A stretch of DNA of 59,083 nucleotides from Planctomicrobium piriforme (lineage in GTDB: Bacteria; Planctomycetota; Planctomycetia; Planctomycetales; Planctomycetaceae), in the NCBI GenBank assembly GCA_945860955.1, contig CAMATH010000044.1:1-59083 (forward strand). The letters run 5' to 3'. Made by a program: the position numbers and the translations under genes. A model generated the notes under the pieces. It made no database searches and had not been told where the DNA came from. It saw nothing but the letters and a program-made list of their open reading frames with translations. Within the stretch, counting starts at the first letter, position 1; each line of letters begins with the position of its first letter. Positions 1 to 8,750 of this stretch are shown one piece after another.

Positions 1-46
1 CGACTGCGACCCCCGCACCCGAGACCGGATAATGGCAGCGGCCTGA

Positions 47-1207
47 GGCAACTTCTCCACCTCCGTAAACTCGCGCACTCAATCGACGCCTGCGACGAGC
101 GCCGCCGGACCGCGCGCCGACCGCGGGGTTATTGAGCAGTTACATGGAAAATTCATCGCGACGCTGACCGCCGGAAATGACGTTGCGATTTGGTCGTCTG
201 AGACCGGCCGTCTTTTGACGAAACTGCCGACAGCGGTTCGGGCGCTTTCCCTGTGTTTCACGAATGAATCGCGACTGGTGGTGGAAGCCACGGAGCGCGG
301 GGCGGATCCCGTCAAATCGCGTGTCGTTTCCATCTGGAATTCCTCTCCCGTTTCCGGGTCAGACCAGTTTGTTGAGACTCAGCGAATCGACTTCGCGGGA
401 ATGGATTTTGTGCGCAGGAGTCCCGAGAGTCGAATCGCCCTTGCCTGGTCGCAACGTTCCCTTGATGCGGAACTTCGGAATCTTGGAGATGGATCTCGAA
501 TTGCGACACTTTCCGCCTTGAGACGCGACGAACACGATCCACTCAGTGTCGCGTTCAGCCCCCAGGGGGATGTCGTCGCCACTTGGTCGCTCTATCAACC
601 CGGGACCAAACTCTGGGACACCGCTTCGGGTCGGTCCATTCATGTCATTGACGACGACGACGGTTCACTGGATCGTGTGGAATTCAGTTCGGACGGGAGC
701 CTCCTGGTGACGACGTCGGGCTCGCACGGGATTCGACTCTGGGAGGGAAAAACCGGCAATTCCCGCCCCTCCTGGAACTCAGTTCAACCGACAACGGGCC
801 TGATTCTCTCGGGTCCGCTCGGACACAGGTTTCTGGTGGAGTCTCCCGAAGAGGGAATCCTGCTGATCAATGGCGACTCTGGGCAACGGATCCAACGTTT
901 GGGGAACGTGGACGAACGGATCGGACTCGTACAGTTCTCCACCACAGGCGAATTTTTGTTGACCGCCACCTCCAGCCGCGAGGAACTCGTGATCTGGAAT
1001 GCGGTCACCGGTGATCGGCTGGCGACGGTGAGACAAACGGATCGCCCGTTTGTCCGTGCGGAATTCACCCACGACGGCCAGTGGATCGTCACCTGCGAGC
1101 AAGATGGAACCACTCGCGTTTGGCCGATGGACGTGGCGGGTTTCGCGAAACGCCACGTGCCGCGCGATCTTTATTCGGCTGAGCGGGAGTTGTTCGGTAT
1201 CAAATGA
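47..1207 (+). CDS. WD40-repeat protein, C-terminal part; 5' end missing or disrupted
   Basis: The frame is open from just after an in-frame TGA (44-46) to the TGA at 1205-1207. Seven or eight WD40-type blades can be read, for example VAIWSSETGRLL near the start, VAFSPQGDVVATWS, VEFSSDGSLLVTT followed by GIRLW, VQFSTTGEFLLTATSS followed by LVIWNAVTGDRL, and a last blade ending TRVWP. The terminus RDLYSAERELFGI resembles the end of long planctomycete WD40 proteins, which are often fused to kinases. There is no ATG or GTG in frame between 47 and 215, and the TTG at 215 lies inside a blade. Homology-like sequence therefore starts before any plausible start codon, so the upstream part was probably separated by a nonsense or frameshift change, or this is the remnant of a larger gene cut by the window edge. 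It probably acts as a protein-interaction scaffold. The 3' end overlaps the convergent pseudokinase gene by 8 bases. Confidence 0.6.
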   Translation, partial: GNFSTSVNSRTQSTPATSAAGPRADRGVIEQLHGKFIATLTAGNDVAIWSSETGRLLTKLPTAVRALSLCFTNESRLVVEATERGADPVKSRVVSIWNSSPVSGSDQFVETQRIDFAGMDFVRRSPESRIALAWSQRSLDAELRNLGDGSRIATLSALRRDEHDPLSVAFSPQGDVVATWSLYQPGTKLWDTASGRSIHVIDDDDGSLDRVEFSSDGSLLVTTSGSHGIRLWEGKTGNSRPSWNSVQPTTGLILSGPLGHRFLVESPEEGILLINGDSGQRIQRLGNVDERIGLVQFSTTGEFLLTATSSREELVIWNAVTGDRLATVRQTDRPFVRAEFTHDGQWIVTCEQDGTTRVWPMDVAGFAKRHVPRDLYSAERELFGIK

Positions 1208-2108
1208 CGGGTGGATTGCGATCGATCATCGCCCGCAGTTCCATTCCCACCAACTGATGAATCCACCGCGTTAAACCCTCACCGCGCGCCAGAGGTGCCA
1301 GCGTCGCGAGTTGCCCAATCCAGCCCGCCAGTTCCCTTGGCACATGGGGGGCCCTGCGACGAATCCAAAGTGCGATCGCGTCCGCCGATCGCGTTGTGTC
1401 GGGGCCGGCAGCCTCGGGGGGCGATTCACGTGAGCCGGTCACAAGTTGGGCCAGGATCTCGGCCAGCCCTGCCAGGTCGCGTTCAACCCGATTGACCCGG
1501 AAGCCGGTGGAACGGGAATCGGGTGTTTCCGATTCCGTTCCTCGTTGCACCGCGTCCAGTTCAATCCCGGTCGCCTGATCAAACGTCGCACGCGACAAAT
1601 CAACGAGCGCGACCGTGCCATCCGAACGGATCAGCAGATGATTCGCGGTCAGTTGCGAATGAATCGTACCTGCTTGCAGTAGCGCGTGCATTCCCTGGAG
1701 AGCCTGCCGGGCGATCCAGAGCGCCTCCCCCAGGTCGACCGGCACTTGACCAGACAACCGGGCTGAGACCGTTTCTCCATCGATCCACTCCAATCGCAAG
1801 GCGGGGATCGGGCGATCGAAATCGGTTCCCAGTAATCGAACGAGGTAGGGACTTGCGACTCGACTCAGGATTTCCGCCTCGGTTCGCAGTCGGTCCGCCC
1901 CCTGATCAAGGTTTCCCTGTTCCGGCCGGAGCTGTTTCCAGGCGATGTTCTGACCCGTGGACCGATCGATCGCGTGCCACACTTCCGCCAGCTCCCCTTG
2001 AGCGACCAGCGAGATCAACTCGATGTCCGCCGGAGGGGGCGACACCCCGGGAACCGACGAGGACTCGACGGAGTGCCCCCGTCGCGACGCCAGCGTTAAC
2101 TTGGTCAC
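1200..2108 (-). CDS. Protein-kinase-fold protein, probable pseudokinase
   Basis: A 302-residue protein that begins with GTG and has no predicted membrane segment. It keeps a kinase N-lobe: a glycine-poor P-loop region LVAQGELAEVW (about 34-44), the ATP-site lysine in IAWKQL (Lys58) and an acidic helix RTEAEIL (75-81). The catalytic centre is altered. Where active kinases have HRDLKPxN, this protein reads IHSQLTANHLLI (149-160), so the catalytic Asp is Gln152 and the Lys is Thr. The metal-binding DFG is VDLSR (169-173), which retains Asp170. No clear APE motif follows. From known kinase chemistry these changes should abolish or cripple phosphotransfer, so a scaffold or allosteric role is more likely; this is inference. 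It is divergent from the ECF sigma gene and convergent with a WD40 gene, a typical planctomycete kinase/WD40/sigma neighbourhood. Confidence 0.8.
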   Translation of the reverse strand: MTKLTLASRRGHSVESSSVPGVSPPPADIELISLVAQGELAEVWHAIDRSTGQNIAWKQLRPEQGNLDQGADRLRTEAEILSRVASPYLVRLLGTDFDRPIPALRLEWIDGETVSARLSGQVPVDLGEALWIARQALQGMHALLQAGTIHSQLTANHLLIRSDGTVALVDLSRATFDQATGIELDAVQRGTESETPDSRSTGFRVNRVERDLAGLAEILAQLVTGSRESPPEAAGPDTTRSADAIALWIRRRAPHVPRELAGWIGQLATLAPLARGEGLTRWIHQLVGMELRAMIDRNPPVI

Positions 2109-2415
2109 CTGCGCGCACCAGTTCAGGGAATTGAGTCTGCTGGTGGTATCGGTTCTGCGGGGGGCGGTACTTGAATTCCGATCGGCTCTGAAGCGTTCAC
2201 GCGGACCCGCCCCCGTCAGGACGCGGTAGCAATGGCTGTGGCCCCGAGGGAAAATAGGGCAACGTAATGGCGCGACTCGGGCATCGTGTCGCCTTTTTTG
2301 CCCTACTGCACGACGACAAAGTCGCGAACTCTGGTCTTGATGCGGGCAAATCCCGTAGAATCACGACGCATAGTTGCACTCAAATCGATCCCTCGATCGT
2401 ATTGGTGTCTCGTTG
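2109..2415. other. Intergenic region between pseudokinase and sigma factor genes
   Basis: About 300 bases separate two divergent starts, so promoters for both genes should lie here. I see no -35/-10 pair with good spacing; TTGATG and TAGAAT occur near 2337-2361 but only 13 bases apart. No gene, tRNA or strong hairpin is visible. Confidence 0.4.
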
Positions 2416-3060
2416 ATGAGTTCTCCCCTTCCAGAAGAGCCCGACACATCGGATCCGGCGCTGCTCGCGCGAGTTCGCGCCGGAGAGTCAGACGCGGCGA
2501 CAGAATTGTATTTGCGGTATGCACGCCGGTTGCATGGCCTCGCCCAGCGGCAGATTTCGACCAGCCTCTCCCGCCGAATCGATCCCGAAGAGATCGTGCA
2601 ATCGGTCTTCCGGACGTTCTTTCGCAGGGCGGCGACGCAGGACTATTTCGTTCCCGAAGGGGAAGAGTTGTGGCGGTTGCTGCTGGTGATCACGTTGAAC
2701 AAAATACGGAGGAGCGCGAAGTTTCACAACGCGCAACGGCGGGACGTGCGACGGACTTCGGACGATGAAGGCGGTATTGACCACTGCCTGGCCGCCGACT
2801 CGTACGCTGACGAAAACGCCCTCACCATTCTGCGGATGGTGATCGACGACGTGATTCGCGCGCTTCCTGAAAACCAACGGGAAATTGTGCGAATGCGGAT
2901 CGAAGGATATGAAATCGACGAGATCTCGCAGAAGACCGACCGCGCCAAGCGAACTGTCGAGCGAATCCTGCAGGAGTTTCGCGGCGAGTTGTCCAAGTTG
3001 CTGGCCGACGCCGAAAACCCCAGCGGTGAAGCGACCGATTCCCCGTCGGGAGGGACTTGA
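2416..3060 (+). CDS. RNA polymerase sigma factor, ECF-like (sigma-70 family)
   Basis: A 214-residue sigma factor of two-domain (ECF) size. The ATG at 2416 (MSSPLPEEP) is preferred over an in-frame start 14 codons upstream because it gives the usual N-terminus. Region 2 spans roughly residues 12-100, with LLARVRAGESDAATELYLRY leading the first helix, DPEEIVQSVFRTFF as the core-binding helix and LWRLLLVITLNKIRR after it. Region 4 lies near 145-195, with LPENQREIVRMRIEG, YEIDEISQKT and RAKRTVERILQEFR forming the helix-turn-helix. The -10 region 2 sequence resembles planctomycete ECF subgroups encoded beside Ser/Thr kinases; this grouping is recalled, not computed. No anti-sigma gene is adjacent. 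The neighbouring pseudokinase, WD40 and kinase-TPR genes suggest control by phosphorylation or scaffolding, which is inference. Confidence 0.88.
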   Translation: MSSPLPEEPDTSDPALLARVRAGESDAATELYLRYARRLHGLAQRQISTSLSRRIDPEEIVQSVFRTFFRRAATQDYFVPEGEELWRLLLVITLNKIRRSAKFHNAQRRDVRRTSDDEGGIDHCLAADSYADENALTILRMVIDDVIRALPENQREIVRMRIEGYEIDEISQKTDRAKRTVERILQEFRGELSKLLADAENPSGEATDSPSGGT

Positions 3061-3082
3061 TCCCTCGGGTCCCCGATGGAAA

Positions 3083-5245
3083 TTACCGCGTCGGAATTCC
3101 CGCGTACCAGTACCACGTGATCAGCGACTTCGAAGTCGGCACGGTCTGCCAGGGATTGGGGCGACTGGCAGCGACCGCGACCGGGGTGGCAATCGTGACG
3201 GTGGTCGTCCAGGTGTAGACCGGTTGCCGGGTTCCCGGATTGGAGCCGCTGGGCAGCGTTCCTGTCGGATCACTGAGAATCGGTCCGATCGGTTCCGAGA
3301 TTCCGCAACCACCGATTTCGAAAGCGATGGTGGGAATGGAACCCCCGTCCCGGGCGACCGCGTTCACCCGCACCAGGTAGCTCCCTTGAGACAACAGGAC
3401 GCTGCTGGCGGTTCGGGTTTCCCCCGCCAACCCGACCAGCCGATAGACCTCGCGTCCGGTCGCGTCAACGACAGTGTATTGCAGGGCGATCGTGTCACCG
3501 TTCGGCACACTGGCCGAGGCGAGTTCAAAGTGGAAGAGCTGGGTCTGCGCGACATCGAGCTGGTAAAGCCGCGTCGATTGCTCCGGGGTCAAGGTGCCGG
3601 CGGCGAATTGTTCCAGTTGGATCGCATTCGAGCCAAACCGGGCGGCGAAGACATAATTCCCCGGGAGCGGGCCGTCACCGTTCGATCGCGATTCTACGCG
3701 GGCCGTGTACTCACGGCCAGACGTCACTCCGGTCGCCTGGATTGTGTACACCCCCAGTCCATTCGTGATCACCCGCGTCGGAACGATCTCACCATCGTCG
3801 TCCAGCAACGTGACGAACGGCTGCATGCCATTCTGTTCGACCCCGCGGACCGTAATTGTCAGGACGGTTACGGCTGTACTGGAGGAATTGGGGGACTTCA
3901 CCACGAATTCCGTGACCGGTCGATTTGCAGTGACGGTTCCACTCGCGTCATACCGTGTGAATGGCCTAAAACCTTCGGTTGGCTCCAGTTCTTTCGTCAG
4001 AACCCTGGAGGCGTTGGTATCGACCTCCGATTCGTCGTCGTCCTCCGAGTCGGGAAGTTGTCCCGTCCGCAGGAACTCCTGCAATTTGTTGGCCGACAGG
4101 TAGTCAAATCGGCCCCGCGCCACGGAATCGATGACGGTGGCGTCGGCGGTCAGCCGGTCATCGAATGTCGCCACCAACGTGTAACTGCCGATCCCGTACG
4201 AATCGGAAGTCGCCGACTCGATCCGCACGAGATACCGCGTGTTCGCATCCGACTGCGTCACCTGAACCGACAACGTCTCACCAGCGGCCCCTGTCGATGT
4301 CGCGCGCCCTACGACATTTCCCTTCAAATCGACAACGGTCAACCGCGCGTTGAGCAGGCTTATTCCAACGGTTCGCACTTCGAAGGTTCGCGGGCCGACG
4401 TATCCCGCGAGATTCGGCACGGCGAGATAGTCGACGTCACTGGTCCGCGTGATGTCTCCAAACGAAATCAGCGGTGTCGAGCCGTCGAAACTGTCTGGCA
4501 GGCGAAGCTTCGTCGCGGACTGCGGTGTCTCGTTCGAGTGACTGCGATCGTTCCTATCGGCGAGCCGGGTGCCGTACAGTTGTCGCAGAGCCGCTACATC
4601 GTCGGCCGTCGGTGTCGCGACCGATCTTGGGGTCAGGTTGGAATAGAGGGGGGAGTCTGGGTTGGAATTTTCTTCCAGTCCCAGCACATGCCCAATCTCG
4701 TGCGACGCGATAACAGAGAGTTCGTCGAGACTGTTCAGGGTGACCGCGGTGTTCAAGACAATGTCACCACTCCAGGTTCCCGCCAGCATGCCGTCTGCGG
4801 GAATCGAGAGCGCTAGTACATCTGGCGACATTTGGGCACCGGCGATCCGGATATCGCCAAATCGAGTGTCCCCTTGGAGAGGCCCCCCGGCCCCGAGTGG
4901 GGCACCGGTATCGGGCACGACCCCGACGTTCAGGTTCGCCTTGACCACCCATCCCTGAACCGCGTCGAGAATCGCCCGTTGCCAGGTTTTGACGTCGCCC
5001 AGCGGGGCGAGTGCCGAATAGAGGTCGCTCGATTGTCCCGAGACGTCGGTCCCGTCGGGAGCGAAACTGAACGTCAATACCGCCACGTTGTCCCAGACGA
5101 GACCCGTTGTAGCCGACAGAAGCTCGCGCGACTCGAGCGCCAAGACAGCCCGTCGAGCGGCTCTTCCCACGCGTTTGCGTCGCACGCCAGTCCGCAACAC
5201 CTTCCACAGCCGATCTCGCCAGCTCATTGGGTTGGGGTTGGTCAT
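3083..5245 (-). CDS. Secreted matrixin-like metalloprotease with PPC-type domains
   Basis: A 720-residue secreted protein from the ATG at 5245 (a GTG four codons upstream is possible). The N-terminus is basic and carries LALESRELLSA (about 37-47), the LEPR-like motif found at the start of many exported planctomycete proteins. A metzincin-type site ASHEIGHVLGLEE lies near residue 182. The first two zinc histidines and the general-base Glu are present, but the third ligand position after the conserved Gly is Glu instead of His or Asp. The following Met-turn position reads SPLYSNL, with Leu rather than Met. Downstream there are at least two or three beta-sandwich PPC-like domains, for example VDYLAVPNLAGYVGPRTFEV, RYLVRIESATSDSYGIGSYT and a final one near residue 600. 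It could be a divergent active protease or a derivative that no longer binds zinc normally. It is convergent with the sigma gene, 22 bases away. Confidence 0.75.
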   Translation of the reverse strand: MTNPNPMSWRDRLWKVLRTGVRRKRVGRAARRAVLALESRELLSATTGLVWDNVAVLTFSFAPDGTDVSGQSSDLYSALAPLGDVKTWQRAILDAVQGWVVKANLNVGVVPDTGAPLGAGGPLQGDTRFGDIRIAGAQMSPDVLALSIPADGMLAGTWSGDIVLNTAVTLNSLDELSVIASHEIGHVLGLEENSNPDSPLYSNLTPRSVATPTADDVAALRQLYGTRLADRNDRSHSNETPQSATKLRLPDSFDGSTPLISFGDITRTSDVDYLAVPNLAGYVGPRTFEVRTVGISLLNARLTVVDLKGNVVGRATSTGAAGETLSVQVTQSDANTRYLVRIESATSDSYGIGSYTLVATFDDRLTADATVIDSVARGRFDYLSANKLQEFLRTGQLPDSEDDDESEVDTNASRVLTKELEPTEGFRPFTRYDASGTVTANRPVTEFVVKSPNSSSTAVTVLTITVRGVEQNGMQPFVTLLDDDGEIVPTRVITNGLGVYTIQATGVTSGREYTARVESRSNGDGPLPGNYVFAARFGSNAIQLEQFAAGTLTPEQSTRLYQLDVAQTQLFHFELASASVPNGDTIALQYTVVDATGREVYRLVGLAGETRTASSVLLSQGSYLVRVNAVARDGGSIPTIAFEIGGCGISEPIGPILSDPTGTLPSGSNPGTRQPVYTWTTTVTIATPVAVAASRPNPWQTVPTSKSLITWYWYAGIPTR

Positions 5246-5526
5246 TGTGATTCTCACTGGGTGTGTACTGTCCGCCGCCAGGGCGCGGCTGCAACGGAGA
5301 GTTCCATTCTACGGAGCGACGCGCCAGGAATTAGCCCGTGTTTGCGGGGAATTCTCAAAATCACCAGAGATCGGGAACATATTCACCCAGTTTGATCCTG
5401 AACGCGAGAAAGTTTGGCGGATTCCGATGGTCGACGGGGCTGTACTTTCTGCGGAGAATGGATTCGCCGTCTCTTGCCGATTGCGTGCGTCGTGTGGATG
5501 ACGGAAAGCCGAACAGCGTGAACACC

Positions 5527-8500
5527 ATGGAACCTGGCCTGTCGAAAGAACTGAATGCGATCATCGACGCGTTTGAACGTCGGCAGTCGCAAGCGGGCGT
5601 GGCCGATGTCGTCGAGTTTCTTCCGCCGCGAGATCATCCGCGGTTTGAAGCGATCGCGCTGGAACTGGTCCGGGTCGACATTGAGTACTGCTGGAAACGC
5701 CGGAAGCCTCGTTCGCTCGCCGACTACCGTCAGCAGATTCCCGAGTTGTTCGCCGACCCAAAGGACCGGTCGCTGATTGCGTTCGAAGAATTTCGACAAC
5801 GTCGTCAGGCGGGCGAACCCGCGACGCGCGAAGAGTACGCCCGCGACCTCCAGATCGATGTCAGCGACTGGGGGGAGGTGGCCTGCCAAGAGACCCCAAC
5901 GCTTGCGCCCGCGCCGATCGGTTCATCCACCCCATCGCGCCCGGCAGTCCCCTTTGTGCCGGGGCCGGGGATGAAATTCGCCGGTTTCGAATTGGTTCGC
6001 GAATTGGGGCGTGGCAGCTCTGCACGGGTCTTTCTGGCCCGGGAGCCCTCTCTGGCGCTTCGGCAAGTGGTGCTGAAGATCTCTCGGGAGCGAACGGTCG
6101 AACCCGATCGACTGGCCCGCTTGCAGCACACCAACATCATGCCGATTCACTCCTTTCACCAGGACGGGGAATGGCATGCGATCTGTATGCCGTATTTCGG
6201 TTCATTCGCGCTCAGTCAGTGGGTGGATCATCTGCGGGAACGCCGCAAGCCCCCCGTGTCGGTTGCCGAACTTGAGACCTTACACGCGATCCTGAACGAC
6301 ATCACGTGGCCAACGACCGGATCCGCTGGCTCCGCGCAAAGCGTTTCGCCGCAGTTCGCTGGCATGAATTCGTCGTCCACAGAGCCTCAGCCAGCTCCCG
6401 AGGCCCGCCAGATCGCCGACGGTTGCGACTACGAACGAACGGTCTTGTCGTGGGGTTTGCGACTCGCCAACGCGCTGGCTCACGCTCACGCGCAGGGAGT
6501 TCTGCATCTCGACATCAAGCCGGCGAATATCCTGCTGACAACGGACGGCGAGCCCATGTTGCTCGACTTTCACCTGTCGACGGCGGCGACGGCCCCCGAC
6601 CCGCGCCCGCTCTATGTAGGAGGGACGCTTCCGTACATGAGTCCCGAGCAGCTTCAGTCGCTGACCATGTCGGCTCAGGTCGACGCCCGTAGCGATTTGT
6701 ATTCGCTGGGCGTGGTCCTGTTCGAACTGCTGACCGGCCGGCTCCCCTTTCCCGTTCGAAAAGCGACGCTCGAAAACGCCGTCGAGACGATGCGCGAAGA
6801 TCGTCGACAGCCCCCCCAGGTCGGTCGCGATTTCCCGCAGATTTCACCGGCCACCGGCGCGATCATCGCCCGTTGCGTGCCGTTTGAACCCGACGATCGG
6901 TACCAGTCGGCTCGGGAACTTGCCGACGATCTCGACCGGCAGTTGCGCGATCTGCCGTTGCGATTCGCCGGCAATCCCTCCTGGTCCGAACGGCTTCGAA
7001 AATTCGCCCGGCGCCATCCCCGGCTGACATCGGGGGGAATGGTGCTGACATTTGCCGTGGGCATTATGGGACTGCTGGGTGCCATGTGGCTGGTTCGAGA
7101 AGAGCGTTTACGGGAACTGGAGGCGCGCACGGTCTTCGCCGACTTCGAACGGCAGGCCGCGGACGCGAAGGTGGCGACCCTGGTACCTGATCTGACACCG
7201 GGAGAGCGCGTCGAGGAATTGGACCGAGTCCGCCAGTTGCTGGCGGTCTATGGTGCCCAGGAGAAAAGGGACTGGCACCTCCGACCGGTCTACAGAAATC
7301 TGACCGTTCCGCAACGATCGCAAGTCGACCGGGAGATTCAGCATCTGCTGTTCCTGGAGGCGTTTAACCGGAAACTCGTCGATTCCGTCGCGACATCACG
7401 GGAGGCCTCCAGCGGAGTGACGTTGAGGGTGATTCCCGATCGGGATCCGCGCGCGACAATCGATGGCACGTTAAACGCGATCGAACAGATCGCGCGGCGC
7501 GATTACCAGAGCGCGCTCGCTTCTCTGGACCGGGTGGTTGCTGAAGTCCCGCAGGATGCCATGGCTCAGTTTCTGATGGGGGTCTGTCATGCGTCGTTGC
7601 GGCGATTCGCGAAGGCGGACGCCTGTTTCACCGCGGCGGTCGCGCTCCGTCCAGAGTCGGCCCTCGCATATTTCCAGCGGGGGGCCTGTCGATTCGAATT
7701 GGGGCAGTTCACCGAGGCGCTACAGGACTTCGAAAAGGCCTTGACGCTGAAGCCCGCCTACGACAAAGCGCTGGTCAGCAAGGCGATCACACTCGAGGCG
7801 TTGGGTCAGACGACCGAAGCGATCGCCGACTTGACTCGCGCAATCGACCGCGGGTTCCCCGAAACCCGCGTGTACTTCATTCGATCGAAGTTGTTGCGAC
7901 GGCTCGGTGATGTCGCGGGGGCCGACCGTGATCGGAAGATCGGAATGGAATTGACACCGACCGACGCGAAGAGCTGGGTCAGTCGGGGGATCGCCTATTT
8001 GCCGCGCATCCCACTGCAGGCGCTCGCCGACTTTCGGGAGGCGGTGCGGGTGAATCCTGGCGAGTCCGAAGCGTATCGCAACATGGCGCATGTGTTGTCC
8101 GAACGGTTGGATCGGCCGCAGGAGGCGCTCGATGAACTGGATCGGGCACTCGAACTGAACGCCAACGATCCGTTGAACTGGACGGGACGCGCGGTGTTGC
8201 GAGCGCGGCTGGGAGATCGAGACGGAGCGCTTGCCGACGCCAGTCAGGCCCTCAAGATTCGGCGGGACGCGATGGTGCTGTACCAGGCGGCCTGTGTGCA
8301 TGCACTGTGCGGAGGCCCGGCCGAGGAAAACCCGACGGACGATCAGATCCGTCAGATTTTGCCTCTGCTTTCCGAAGCGTTTGAACTCGATGCCACGCTG
8401 CCCGATATCGCGCTGACCGATCCGGATCTGCGGCGGCTGCATCCTGTCCGGGAGTTTCAGCAGGTTGTGGCAGCGGCCCAGTTGTTGCGGATGGCGAAAG

Positions 8501-8535
8501 ATCCTGAACAGATTCCGCCGGCAGCAGTTCCGTAG
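5527..8535 (+). CDS. Membrane Ser/Thr protein kinase with C-terminal TPR repeats
   Basis: About 1002 residues from the ATG at 5527 (MEPGLSKELNAIIDAF); an in-frame ATG at 5458 would add 23 residues and neither has a convincing ribosome site. An alpha-helical N-terminal region of about 140 residues is followed by a Hanks-type kinase domain: P-loop RELGRGSSARVFLA, VVLKIS lysine, catalytic loop VLHLDIKPANILL (around residue 330) and PYMSPEQL. The metal-binding motif is DFH instead of DFG. A loop with low complexity splits the lobe linker. One transmembrane helix, MVLTFAVGIMGLLGAMWLV, sits near residue 510. The C-terminal part holds at least six TPR-like repeats (for example ALAYFQRGACRFELGQFTEA). 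It should sense through the non-cytoplasmic TPR part and phosphorylate cytoplasmic targets. The nearby ECF sigma factor is a candidate partner by inference only. Confidence 0.88.
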   Translation: MEPGLSKELNAIIDAFERRQSQAGVADVVEFLPPRDHPRFEAIALELVRVDIEYCWKRRKPRSLADYRQQIPELFADPKDRSLIAFEEFRQRRQAGEPATREEYARDLQIDVSDWGEVACQETPTLAPAPIGSSTPSRPAVPFVPGPGMKFAGFELVRELGRGSSARVFLAREPSLALRQVVLKISRERTVEPDRLARLQHTNIMPIHSFHQDGEWHAICMPYFGSFALSQWVDHLRERRKPPVSVAELETLHAILNDITWPTTGSAGSAQSVSPQFAGMNSSSTEPQPAPEARQIADGCDYERTVLSWGLRLANALAHAHAQGVLHLDIKPANILLTTDGEPMLLDFHLSTAATAPDPRPLYVGGTLPYMSPEQLQSLTMSAQVDARSDLYSLGVVLFELLTGRLPFPVRKATLENAVETMREDRRQPPQVGRDFPQISPATGAIIARCVPFEPDDRYQSARELADDLDRQLRDLPLRFAGNPSWSERLRKFARRHPRLTSGGMVLTFAVGIMGLLGAMWLVREERLRELEARTVFADFERQAADAKVATLVPDLTPGERVEELDRVRQLLAVYGAQEKRDWHLRPVYRNLTVPQRSQVDREIQHLLFLEAFNRKLVDSVATSREASSGVTLRVIPDRDPRATIDGTLNAIEQIARRDYQSALASLDRVVAEVPQDAMAQFLMGVCHASLRRFAKADACFTAAVALRPESALAYFQRGACRFELGQFTEALQDFEKALTLKPAYDKALVSKAITLEALGQTTEAIADLTRAIDRGFPETRVYFIRSKLLRRLGDVAGADRDRKIGMELTPTDAKSWVSRGIAYLPRIPLQALADFREAVRVNPGESEAYRNMAHVLSERLDRPQEALDELDRALELNANDPLNWTGRAVLRARLGDRDGALADASQALKIRRDAMVLYQAACVHALCGGPAEENPTDDQIRQILPLLSEAFELDATLPDIALTDPDLRRLHPVREFQQVVAAAQLLRMAKDPEQIPPAAVP

Positions 8536-8750
8536 AACCTGCCCAAGAAATTCCGCATATTTTTGGCAAAAAATCCTTCTTCCCAAGCGAAACCTCTCAA
8601 ACTCTGAGGTGTTCACTGAGTCGCCGTTCCTCCGCCGACAGCGACTCGGGTAAGATCCCACGTCAACCGCTCATCGAAACGGGCGGAAAAGCCGGGCGTG
8701 AACGCGCGGCTTGAGGTGGCGGTCGTCCCTCTTGAAGAAAAGAACCGTTT

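Noticed and set aside
2885-4816. 643-residue plus-strand frame over the sigma and matrixin genes
   Set aside because: It is the antisense shadow of the matrixin-like gene and overlaps the sigma factor; the codon bias fits the other strand.
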